A DNA stretch of 21,389 bases from JBMZCV01 sp049613665 (lineage in GTDB: Bacteria > Bacteroidota > Bacteroidia > Chitinophagales > UBA2359), in contig JBMZCV010000079.1 of assembly GCA_049613665.1 (NCBI GenBank), positions 1 through 21,389 on the forward strand, read 5' to 3'. This document shows, one piece after another, positions 1-6,135 of this stretch (its first letter is position 1; each line of letters starts with the position of its first letter). The position numbers were made by a program, and so were the translations under genes. A model generated the notes under the pieces. The model did no database searches, was not told the DNA's origin, and saw only the letters and a list, made by a program, of their open reading frames with translations.

Positions 1-147
1 GCGACAGCTACCTTTCTCTAAATAACTGCCGCCAAACAATGAAAAAACAACTACTATCTTTTTTGGACTTCTATTTTTTGATGCTAAAAACAGCGACAGC
101 TACCTTTCTCTAAATAACTGCCGCCAAACAATGAAAAAACAACTACT
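1..147. repeat. Direct tandem repeat, two 55-bp copies, period 92
   Basis: Positions 1-55 and 93-147 are identical over 55 bases, beginning GCGACAGCTACCTTTCTC and ending AACAACTACT. The 37-base spacer (56-92) and the sequence after copy 2 are also loosely alike (an ATCTTTTT run, then a poly-T tract, then a short ATGC/GCATG-containing stretch), so the real unit may be the full 92 bases. The array may continue to the left of the window. The repeat is richer in G and C than its surroundings. No convincing ORF uses it. Function is unknown. Confidence 0.85.
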
Positions 148-304
148 TATCTTTTTGTTTTTTTTTGAAAAAGCATGAACAAAACTATGAAAGCTTATAC
201 ATATTTTAGATGTCATACTATTGTCAAAACCTATGCCAAAAGCAATGTTTGATGACATTTTTGTGAAAAAAGTAACAAAAAATAACTTATTATATTTCTT
301 TTTT
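148..304. other. Leader region of the cyclase gene, no gene seen
   Basis: Together with the tandem repeat this makes about 300 gene-free bases at the left edge. An in-frame TTG at 221 and ATGs at 233 and 248 could extend the next gene upstream. The peptide they would add is low-complexity and Lys/Phe-rich, so I treat this stretch as leader. No clear promoter or terminator was found. Confidence 0.4.
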
Positions 305-1069
305 ATGCAAGCAAACATATTATTTAGACAAAAAACACACACAATTAATCTTGCACAAGCTATTGATGTGTCTATTCCTTTAAAAGAAGGATTAAATACG
401 GTTAATGCTTTTTATGCTCCATTGCTTAGAATAGAGCCAGTACGAGCTGGCGATTTTGTGGGCGATATGCAAGAAGGTGGGTTGCTAAATTTCAAAAATG
501 TATTTTTCAGCCCTCATGGAAATGGTACACATACCGAATGTGTTGGACATATTTCGCCAAGCGGCTATACTATCAATGCGTGTTTAAAACAATTTTTCTT
601 TTTCGCACAGCTTGTTAGCATTTACCCACAACGTCTCGAAAATGGCGATCGTATGATTACAAAAGCCCAAATAGAAGAAGTTTGGAACAAAAAACAGCAA
701 GCTCCAGCTTTGATTATCAGAACATTGCCCAACGATGATTGGAAGTTTCAAACAAACTATTCGGGAGCAAATCCGCCTTATTTGCACGAATCAGCTATTC
801 AGTTTATTGTCGAACAAAATATAAAACATTTGTTATTAGATTTGCCTTCAGTAGATAGGGAGCAAGACGATGGCCAATTACTTGGTCATAAAGCTTTTTG
901 GCAATATCCTTCGGATAAGGTGCGGCTAGATGCCACGATTACTGAATTTGTTTATGTGCCAAATGAGGTGAAAGATGATTTTTATTTTTTAAATCTACAA
1001 ATAGCGAGCTTTGAGCTTGATGTGAGTCCGAGCAAGCCTGTTTTGTATCGCATCGAAAAGCAGGAATAA
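305..1069 (+). CDS. Cyclase family protein (kynurenine formamidase-like metal hydrolase)
   Basis: This is a 254-residue cytosolic protein of the cyclase superfamily, whose best known members are metal-dependent KynB-type arylformamidases. The opening IDVSIPL segment (residues 20-26) is typical of the family's N-terminal strand. The metal-site block is at residues 71-82 (HGNGTHTECVGH), with H71, H76, E78 and H82 matching the HxGTHxDxPxH pattern, except that the usual Asp is Glu and the Pro is absent. I chose the ATG at 305 because it gives the short N-terminus usual for the family; a TTG at 221 would add 28 low-complexity residues. There are no tryptophan-degradation neighbours, so the substrate cannot be named. 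The gene stands alone and ends at a bidirectional terminator shared with the M23 gene. The family call is firm; the reaction is open. Confidence 0.85.
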   Translation: MQANILFRQKTHTINLAQAIDVSIPLKEGLNTVNAFYAPLLRIEPVRAGDFVGDMQEGGLLNFKNVFFSPHGNGTHTECVGHISPSGYTINACLKQFFFFAQLVSIYPQRLENGDRMITKAQIEEVWNKKQQAPALIIRTLPNDDWKFQTNYSGANPPYLHESAIQFIVEQNIKHLLLDLPSVDREQDDGQLLGHKAFWQYPSDKVRLDATITEFVYVPNEVKDDFYFLNLQIASFELDVSPSKPVLYRIEKQE

Positions 1070-1162
1070 TAGTTTTGATTTAAGTAGTTGTTCAGAAGTT
1101 TTTGGGCATTTCAGAACAAGATAACACCTTGATTTTCAATGCGTTAGCGACTAAACGAATGC

Positions 1163-1187
1163 TTTATTAAATAGTACTTGGTACTTA
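1163..1187 (+). repeat. Dispersed 25-bp motif, copy 1
   Basis: This is one copy of a motif with the core TATTAAATAGYACTTGGTAC. It matches 8381-8405 at 24 of 25 positions. Shorter or altered copies on the other strand lie at 2751-2764 and 15271-15297. The 3' part, AGTACTTGGTACT, is itself palindromic. Every copy is intergenic. Confidence 0.65.
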
Positions 1188-1198
1188 AATAACGTAAA

Positions 1199-1236
1199 AA
1201 AAACTCCATTTCGTAACACTACGAAATGGAGTTTTT
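1199..1236. terminator. Bidirectional intrinsic terminator
   Basis: A perfect 15-bp stem pairs AAACTCCATTTCGTA (1201-1215) with 1220-1234 across an ACAC loop. Flanking A and T runs extend it by two pairs and give a U tract on either strand. It sits between the convergent cyclase (+) and M23 peptidase (-) genes, 130 bases past the first stop and 125 bases past the second, so it can end both transcripts. Confidence 0.85.
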
Positions 1237-1246
1237 ATTTTTAAAT

Positions 1247-1325
1247 GTTTTTTTAAGCTAAGGAGACCAATATTTCCTATTTTTATGAACTTTTGAATTG
1301 AAAAATAGTATGTTTCCCTTATCAA
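1247..1325 (+). repeat. Partial copy of the 181-bp palindromic element
   Basis: This stretch aligns with the interior of the element at 15432-15612, in the same orientation. Shared landmarks in order are TTTTTTA-GCTAAG, a degenerate middle, CTTTTGAAYTGAAAAATAGTAT, and then a short C/T-rich piece. The outer terminal inverted repeats are missing, so this is a decayed or partial copy. It lies between the terminator and the M23 stop codon. A small CCCTT/AAGGG hairpin (1316-1331) closes its right end. Confidence 0.6.
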
Positions 1326-1334
1326 AAAGGGTTT

Positions 1335-1353
1335 CTTTTGTTAAACCGAGAAT
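1335..1353 (-). repeat. 19-bp 3'-flanking motif, copy 1
   Basis: Read in the sense of the upstream M23 gene, the RNA carries ATTCTCGGTTTAACAAAAG beginning 7 nt after the stop codon. Near-identical copies follow the anti-sigma gene (3072-3090) and the ABC ATPase gene (12200-12218), always in gene sense. Possibly a processing, binding or termination-linked site; this is inference. Confidence 0.5.
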
Positions 1354-1359
1354 AGCTGA

Positions 1360-2715
1360 CTATTTCACTTTCAAGCGTTTGCCTACTCTCAAGGTAGTAC
1401 GGCTCGACATGCCATTTAAACGACACAAACGACTAATAGAAGTTCCATTTCGTCTCGCTATTTTCGATAAAGTGTCGCCTCGTCTGATAGTATAATACTT
1501 CGAACCGCTGCCGCCTGTTCCGTGTGAGCTTTGATAAGGTGTAGAAGATGAAAAATAAGCTCTATCTACTACGAAAGTATGACTTTTCAAACTATTGTTA
1601 GCAAAATCAATCATTTCATTTGGGTTTAAAGGATGCCCTTTATAACGCACTTCCAAATGCAAGTGATTTCCTGTCGAATGGCCTGTGCTACCACCCAAAC
1701 CAATTACTTCACCAGATTTCACATCTTGATTTTCTTTTACCGTCAATTTAGATAAGTGAGCATATAATGTTTCCAAACCATTGTAGTGTCTCACAACAAC
1801 AACATAGCCATAAGAGCGAGAATATTGAGCAATACGCACCTTGCCTGCAAAAGCCGAATAAACATTATCGCCTTTGTTGAGTTTTAGGTCAATGCCATTG
1901 TGATGTCGACGGCCACGAGGGCCAAAATTTGAAGTGACACGGCCAGTAACAGGCATTTTAAAATCGTCGTCAAGACCATGTGTCAATAAAAACTCCACAG
2001 TTTGAGGCATTTTTGTCAAGTCGTATTTATAGGCATGGATTTTTGTGTTAGACCAATTGTAGTCATAATGAGCATGACAAGGAGTGTCTTCATTATAGAC
2101 ATCTGTTAAAAGCAATTTTTCTACATCAGCATTCATAGGCGAACTTCTATCTATAGTAGCTGTTTCTTTTGTTATCGTTGGTGGTGAGTAACTTACACGA
2201 GTAGTTTCAGGTTGAGGAGGAGTATCATGCGAATGATGGTGGTGGTGATGATGGGTAGAGTTGCTTGGATTATCGGTAGTTTTTTTTGTATAGCTATTTT
2301 CGTTGCCAATATTTGCTTTTACACCAATATCTTTTCCTGTTTTAATCACTCGGCTATCGTTCATGTCGGCTGGTTCGCCATTAATGTATAACACACCATC
2401 AACAATCATTACGGCTTGCTCTTCGACAACACTATTTTCCCCAGAAGCCTTTCGTTGCTTTGCTTCTAATTTTTCTTTTTCGTAGGCTGCAATTTCTTCA
2501 GCAGAAGCAACTTTGCCGTTGATATACATTACATTGTCTATAAATTCAATTTTATCTTTTTTGCCATCGCCATCGCCATCATTTTCGCAAAAATGATAAT
2601 CTAATAAAGAAGTCGAAGCATTGGCAAAAGAAATATGATGAGAAGTGAAGAAAAACAAAAAGCAGATAAGGAAAATTTTGCGAAGCAAAGGTTGAAATAT
2701 ATATATGATATTCAT
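1360..2715 (-). CDS. Secreted M23 (LytM-type) peptidoglycan endopeptidase with C-terminal LysM
   Basis: This 451-residue protein should cut peptide cross-links in peptidoglycan from the periplasmic or outer side. A hydrophobic signal sequence covers residues 10-32. Residues 45-58 form a DxDGDG-type acidic loop (NDGDGDGKKDKIEF) like an EF-hand or thrombospondin-3 calcium loop. Two related short segments follow, each with a YING word (64-67 and 110-113). A histidine cluster lies at 155-163. The M23 domain spans about 255-370, with zinc ligands in HHNGIDL (H272, D276) and HLHLE (H353), and H320 and H351 as catalytic-site histidines. A LysM wall-binding domain occupies 407-451 (YYTIRRGDTLSKIA). 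All M23 motif residues are intact, so it should be active. It is a single gene with its own upstream region; its 3' end faces the shared terminator. The family is certain; its role (growth, division or remodelling) is not. Confidence 0.93.
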   Translation of the reverse strand: MNIIYIFQPLLRKIFLICFLFFFTSHHISFANASTSLLDYHFCENDGDGDGKKDKIEFIDNVMYINGKVASAEEIAAYEKEKLEAKQRKASGENSVVEEQAVMIVDGVLYINGEPADMNDSRVIKTGKDIGVKANIGNENSYTKKTTDNPSNSTHHHHHHHSHDTPPQPETTRVSYSPPTITKETATIDRSSPMNADVEKLLLTDVYNEDTPCHAHYDYNWSNTKIHAYKYDLTKMPQTVEFLLTHGLDDDFKMPVTGRVTSNFGPRGRRHHNGIDLKLNKGDNVYSAFAGKVRIAQYSRSYGYVVVVRHYNGLETLYAHLSKLTVKENQDVKSGEVIGLGGSTGHSTGNHLHLEVRYKGHPLNPNEMIDFANNSLKSHTFVVDRAYFSSSTPYQSSHGTGGSGSKYYTIRRGDTLSKIARRNGTSISRLCRLNGMSSRTTLRVGKRLKVK

Positions 2716-2778
2716 TTTGTATTTAAATATAGAGATTTGAAATGAATGCTAAGTGCTATTTAATATACATACTGATTT

Positions 2779-2850
2779 GTGCTAACATATTGATTTTCAG
2801 TATGTTAGCACTCACAATTTGTAGAATAAATTTATCTTAGTATTATAAGT
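2779..2850 (-). repeat. GCTAA hairpin element, copy 1
   Basis: A perfect 11-bp stem, GTGCTAACATA (2779-2789) against 2801-2811, encloses an 11-nt loop. It is followed by a conserved AT-rich tail. The same arrangement, with compensating changes in the arms and a near-identical loop (TTGATTTTCAG here, TTGATAGTCAG there), occurs at 20913-20978. This copy lies 64 bases upstream of the M23 start codon, so it could act as an operator or as part of the 5' leader (inference). Confidence 0.65.
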
Positions 2851-3071
2851 AGCTAGACAACAAAGCTTTTTTAGCTTGTTGGATAGGCGAAGATACTAAT
2901 TATTTTTTAGACAGACTTAGTTTATGTCAAATTTTATACACATTCAAATACTATTTAACATATATTCTTTTTTAAACTAATAAAGAAATAAATAAAAGTG
3001 TTAACTACTATATTTTTTCAAAAAGGAGAGACATATCTATCTATTTTATTGCGTCAGCTATCAAATATCAA

Positions 3072-3090
3072 CTTTTGTTAAACTGAGAAT
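3072..3090 (-). repeat. 19-bp 3'-flanking motif, copy 2
   Basis: In the sense of the anti-sigma transcript this reads ATTCTCAGTTTAACAAAAG, starting 29 nt after the stop codon. It differs from copy 1 (1335-1353) by one base. See also 12200-12218. Confidence 0.5.
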
Positions 3091-3118
3091 AGGTATGTTT
3101 TTTTTGAAAAAAAAGCTT

Positions 3119-4990
3119 TTATAAGTTATATGAAAATCCTATATTTATACTTGTTTGCATAGGTATTGTTTTTATATTTTTTTGGGCATGAATAGCCTTG
3201 AAAGCACGCATAAAAGTAGGCTGAATCGATAAGTTTATTTTTGAATTTAGATGATAATTAACAGCCAAACCGATTTGATAGTCTAAGTTAGTGCGTCTCA
3301 AATCTCTAAATTCTCGCCTTCCGACATCATAATTAGGTCTAATGCAATCTTTTTCGGCTATCACTTCTTTTATGTTAATGTCTTTTTGAGCCAAATGTTT
3401 GACGATAATTCCTGTTTTTACCTGCAAACTAACTTTGTTTTTTTGCAAAACACTATAAGCAATCAACAAAGGCATTGAAAAAAAAGTTAGTTCGTGTTGG
3501 CTTTTGAAATGCAAAGGTATGATGTCGCCATCTGCCAAAATTATAGCATTATTTTGTGGTGAATTTGTTACCTCAAAATCTACCTCTACCTCACCATAAG
3601 AAGTATCCAAATCATATTTATATACATTGGTTATGTTGCCATTTTCATCTGTTATAGCATTATTTTCAGTATATGTAATTTGTGCAAGATGTCGTTGTGT
3701 GTGATACACTTTTTCGTATTGCAGCCCTGTTTCTATACTGATTTTTCGAGTGATAGGAATAGCTACACTTGTACCAAAACGAAACGATATTTTCGCCTTT
3801 TCTTCTGCTTTTAAACGCTTTTTCAAAAACTGTCCGTCATTGGGTGTAAATGGTGGCGGATTTTGGCCATTTGGCCTCGGTCTATCAACTTTCAACTGAT
3901 GATGTGATAGTGTTGGTGCGACATAAAAGCCTATGGTCAATCGCTGTTTTTTAGGCTTATTTATCTCTGGAAAAGTGGTTTTTTTCTTTAAAAAACTAAA
4001 AGGTTTATTGAATGTTTTCTGGTCAATTGCATCAATTTTTAAGCTCGCAAGTGGCAAAATGACATGCAAGTTTTTGGAGGATTTTGCCTCATCAAAAACC
4101 GCTATTTCTTTTTTTGCAAAATTGTTTTCTGTCACTTTTTCTTTTTCCTGAAAAATAGTTTTATCATGCGTTAAAAAAGGTTTCGTTACTTTATTTTCAA
4201 AACTTAATGCTTGACTATCATTATTTTGTGAATAATTATTTTCATTTATGTTTTTTCCAAAGTCAGCATTTTTCTTTTCATCATAAAAAGTGTTTTCTCC
4301 TGTTTTTGTTGCTAAATCGGCAGGATTGTCTAAGTTTTTATTTATTTCAATAAAATCATTTATGCTTTTGTTTTTTGAATGAAAATTTGCGATAGATAGA
4401 TTATTTTCTGCTACTTCTTCTCCATTTATTTCAACAGCTTTCTGAATTGCTTTTCCTTCTTCTAAAACAGAAAAAGAATTGGCTTTTAGAGTTGTTTCAT
4501 TTTGAGCCATTTCCATTTTTTGCACCTTATCGAAGCCAGCATTTTTTGATGTTTTTTGCAACACATTATTTGCCTCATTTTCGGTAAAATCTGCTAAAAT
4601 ATTGGCTTTTACATCAGTTTTTATATCATTGTTTGAAAGATTGTTTTTCTCTTTTTTATCCTCAACCAATACATCTTTTAAACTATCAATTGTTTTGTTG
4701 AGTTGTTCAATCGTTTGGGTACTCTCTTGCACTTGCTCCGACAAATTTGTTATTTTATGCTCTTGTAGCCAAATTTTATAAGCAAAAACAGATGTGCCAA
4801 AAACTAGCACAAGCAAAGCTGCAACCGATAGCCAAGTTCGAGATGCAAAAAATCCTTTTTTCGATGGCGGCAGCGGAATGTTAGCTTCAATAGAATCCCA
4901 CAAATCTTCAGGCGGGTCTTCGCCAAAACCTTTGAAAGACTCCTGAAAAAAGGATTCTAAATTGTCATTAGATGGTAAATTATCTGCCAT
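3119..4990 (-). CDS. Envelope-spanning anti-sigma factor candidate (N-terminal anti-sigma, C-terminal outer-membrane barrel)
   Basis: This 623-residue protein has no signal peptide. Residues 1-45 are acidic, with the PPEDLWDSIEANI segment (26-38) typical of Bacteroidota anti-sigma N-termini. A single TM helix lies at about 52-73, followed by a heptad-like coiled coil (76-117). A long Asn/Lys/Glu-rich linker of low complexity (118-345) could cross the periplasm. Residues 348-623 alternate polar and hydrophobic strands (LTIGFYVAPTL, SIETGLQYEKVYH, LDYQIGLAVNYHL, TSINIGFSYNL) as in PorT/OmpA-like eight-strand barrels, ending in an aromatic-rich strand. The same layout is known for the dual membrane-spanning anti-sigma (Dma1-type) proteins of Bacteroides, encoded beside an ECF sigma gene, as here. 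My inference is that an outer-membrane signal is passed to the sigma factor through this one chain. Its sigma gene lies upstream on the same strand but is separated by a MITE. The alternative is an ordinary porin-like protein with an unusual anchor. Confidence 0.75.
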   Translation of the reverse strand: MADNLPSNDNLESFFQESFKGFGEDPPEDLWDSIEANIPLPPSKKGFFASRTWLSVAALLVLVFGTSVFAYKIWLQEHKITNLSEQVQESTQTIEQLNKTIDSLKDVLVEDKKEKNNLSNNDIKTDVKANILADFTENEANNVLQKTSKNAGFDKVQKMEMAQNETTLKANSFSVLEEGKAIQKAVEINGEEVAENNLSIANFHSKNKSINDFIEINKNLDNPADLATKTGENTFYDEKKNADFGKNINENNYSQNNDSQALSFENKVTKPFLTHDKTIFQEKEKVTENNFAKKEIAVFDEAKSSKNLHVILPLASLKIDAIDQKTFNKPFSFLKKKTTFPEINKPKKQRLTIGFYVAPTLSHHQLKVDRPRPNGQNPPPFTPNDGQFLKKRLKAEEKAKISFRFGTSVAIPITRKISIETGLQYEKVYHTQRHLAQITYTENNAITDENGNITNVYKYDLDTSYGEVEVDFEVTNSPQNNAIILADGDIIPLHFKSQHELTFFSMPLLIAYSVLQKNKVSLQVKTGIIVKHLAQKDINIKEVIAEKDCIRPNYDVGRREFRDLRRTNLDYQIGLAVNYHLNSKINLSIQPTFMRAFKAIHAQKNIKTIPMQTSINIGFSYNL

Positions 4991-5422
4991 ACATTAATTT
5001 TATATTTTATTGTGAATTTTTAGTTATGAGGGTTTAATTTTTTTTTTTTAAAATGTTTAAAGTACCAAAGGAAGATGAAAAAATAAGTGTAAAACTATTA
5101 GACATTATTCACAAAAAAAGCGTACATGAAAATAGAAACATGATTGGATAAATGCGAATATTACATTTGCATAATTTTAGCAAATGTTGTCGTAAAACGA
5201 GGTGATAGGCACTTCTAAAGTGCCTGCCACCTAGATTTGTTCTTTTTTTTTAAATGTTATTAGATAAGTATATTTGTGATGGCAGGCATTTTTAAAATGC
5301 CTACCACCTTATTTTTCTATTGTTTCTTATCTAAAATTTTGTGAATAAACTCTATTCAATTTTACTTTACAGGTATGAGTTTTTAATTCGCACCACATCA
5401 AGAACTAAAAACTAAAAATTCA
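4991..5422. other. Gap between sigma and anti-sigma genes
   Basis: Pairs of this type are usually adjacent or overlapping, but here 432 bases intervene. More than half is the MITE at 5105-5348. Removing it would leave about 190 bases, which is still more than is usual. A CCAAAGGAAG word near 5072 resembles a reversed -7 box (TTCCTTTG) but lacks the leading TA, so I do not call a promoter. No ORF is visible. Confidence 0.6.
5105..5348. mobile_element. MITE-like element, full copy (244 bp)
   Basis: The element is bounded by perfect 12-bp terminal inverted repeats, TTATTCACAAAA (5105-5116) and TTTTGTGAATAA (5337-5348). Inside are two similar strong hairpins, 5200-5232 (arms around AGGCACTT / AAGTGCCT) and about 5278-5308 (AGGCATTTT / AAAATGCCT), both closed by GGTG/CACC-type ends. 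A second copy begins at 21203 and is nearly identical apart from a deletion of about 50 bases that removes the first hairpin. There is no coding capacity, so it would have to be moved by a transposase encoded elsewhere. I could not identify a clear target-site duplication. Confidence 0.75.
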
Positions 5423-5965
5423 CTAGCTTGTTAATTGTTTTTCTAACATTTGACGCAAAGTTTTTTTTGCTCTCGACAACTGTGATTTAGACGTATTTGC
5501 TGTTATATTTAGTTGCTTCGCAATTTCTTTGTGTGAAAAACCTTCAATAACATACATGTTAAATACTGCTCGATAACCTTCTGGCAGTTTTTGTATCATT
5601 TTGAGCAAGGCTTTCATCCGAAAAGTGCTAAATACTTCTTCATCTGCCGAATAATTGTAAGCAACATCATCTATATTTACATTTGCAAACAAATCTTTGC
5701 GACGGCGAATATGCTGCAAAGCGATATTGACGACAACTCGACGCATCCAACCACCGAGCGGCCCAATCGGCTTGTATTGATACAAATCTTTGTAAATTTT
5801 TATGAATCCCTCTTGTAAAAAATCTTCTGCTTCTGCTTGATTTCGAGCATACCGCAAACACACACCAAACATACTCGCCTTATATTTCATATAAAGCTGT
5901 TTTTGTGCTGTTCGGTCTCCTCGCAAACATCCTTTCAAAAGTTTTTCGTCAGATAATTGAGCCAA
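5423..5965 (-). CDS. ECF-type RNA polymerase sigma factor
   Basis: This is a 180-residue cytosolic sigma-70 family protein of the small extracytoplasmic-function class. Region 2 spans about 20-90, with AEDFLQEGFIKIY (46-58) as the core-binding helix and GGWMRRVVVNIALQHIRRRK (71-90) for -10 recognition. Region 4 spans about 118-175, with LPEGYRAVFNMYVIEGFSHK and the helix-turn-helix EIAKQLNITANTSKSQLSRA at 147-166. There is no region 1 or 3. The length and the ATG at 5965 suit the family. The adjacent downstream gene encodes a membrane-spanning anti-sigma candidate, so the sigma factor is probably held inactive at the membrane until an envelope signal arrives. It is transcribed divergently from thrB across 170 bases. 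The regulon cannot be read from this window. Confidence 0.93.
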   Translation of the reverse strand: MAQLSDEKLLKGCLRGDRTAQKQLYMKYKASMFGVCLRYARNQAEAEDFLQEGFIKIYKDLYQYKPIGPLGGWMRRVVVNIALQHIRRRKDLFANVNIDDVAYNYSADEEVFSTFRMKALLKMIQKLPEGYRAVFNMYVIEGFSHKEIAKQLNITANTSKSQLSRAKKTLRQMLEKQLTS

Positions 5966-6069
5966 ATTAAAATATATTTGTAGTTAGTGTGAAATATGCG
6001 TCTTTTTTTTCTTTAGTGCTTATATCATCAAAAAGGTTGCACTTTCTTTTTCTAAAACTAAAAAAATAA

Positions 6070-6099
6070 TTGAAAACATGCTTCTTTTTCGTATTTTCG
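6070..6099 (+). promoter_or_regulatory. Candidate promoter of thrB
   Basis: TTG at 6070-6072 and TATTTTCG at 6092-6099 are separated by 19 bases. They match the Bacteroidota housekeeping consensus (TTG, then TAnnTTTG) with one mismatch. The thrB ATG is 37 bases downstream of the -7 box. Another -7-like word, TATATTTG, lies at 5973-5980 but its nearest TTG is badly spaced. Confidence 0.4.
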
Positions 6100-6135
6100 C
6101 ACTCATTGATTACAAAAAATGATTAAAACAAAAAT

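Larger units (their letters stand above)
2716..3118. other. Intergenic region between M23 and anti-sigma genes
   Basis: These 403 bases hold no gene. They contain a short copy of the 25-bp motif (2751-2764, minus strand), the GCTAA hairpin element (2779-2850) and the 3' motif of the anti-sigma gene (3072-3090). An A/T-only hairpin at about 3096-3120 (T8-G-A8 followed by AAAAGCTTTT) could be a weak terminator for the anti-sigma gene. I found no clean TTG / TAnnTTTG promoter for the M23 gene. Confidence 0.6.

Noticed and set aside
221..304. TTG start giving a 282-residue cyclase protein
   Set aside because: The added 28 residues are low-complexity and atypical for the family; the ATG at 305 gives a normal N-terminus.
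100..342. Minus-strand open frame of 80 codons
   Set aside because: It is made largely of low-complexity Lys/Phe codons, crosses the tandem repeat and overlaps the cyclase start. No domain or conservation signal.
2229..2253. Histidine run as a cloning tag
   Set aside because: It lies in the middle of a natural ORF, has mixed CAC/CAT codons, and is surrounded by native-looking sequence.
5200..5308. Hairpin pair as a small CRISPR array or as rho-independent terminators
   Set aside because: The two hairpins are similar but not identical, there are no spacers, and they lie within a TIR-bounded element that recurs at 21203. Terminator activity remains possible but is not their defining feature.
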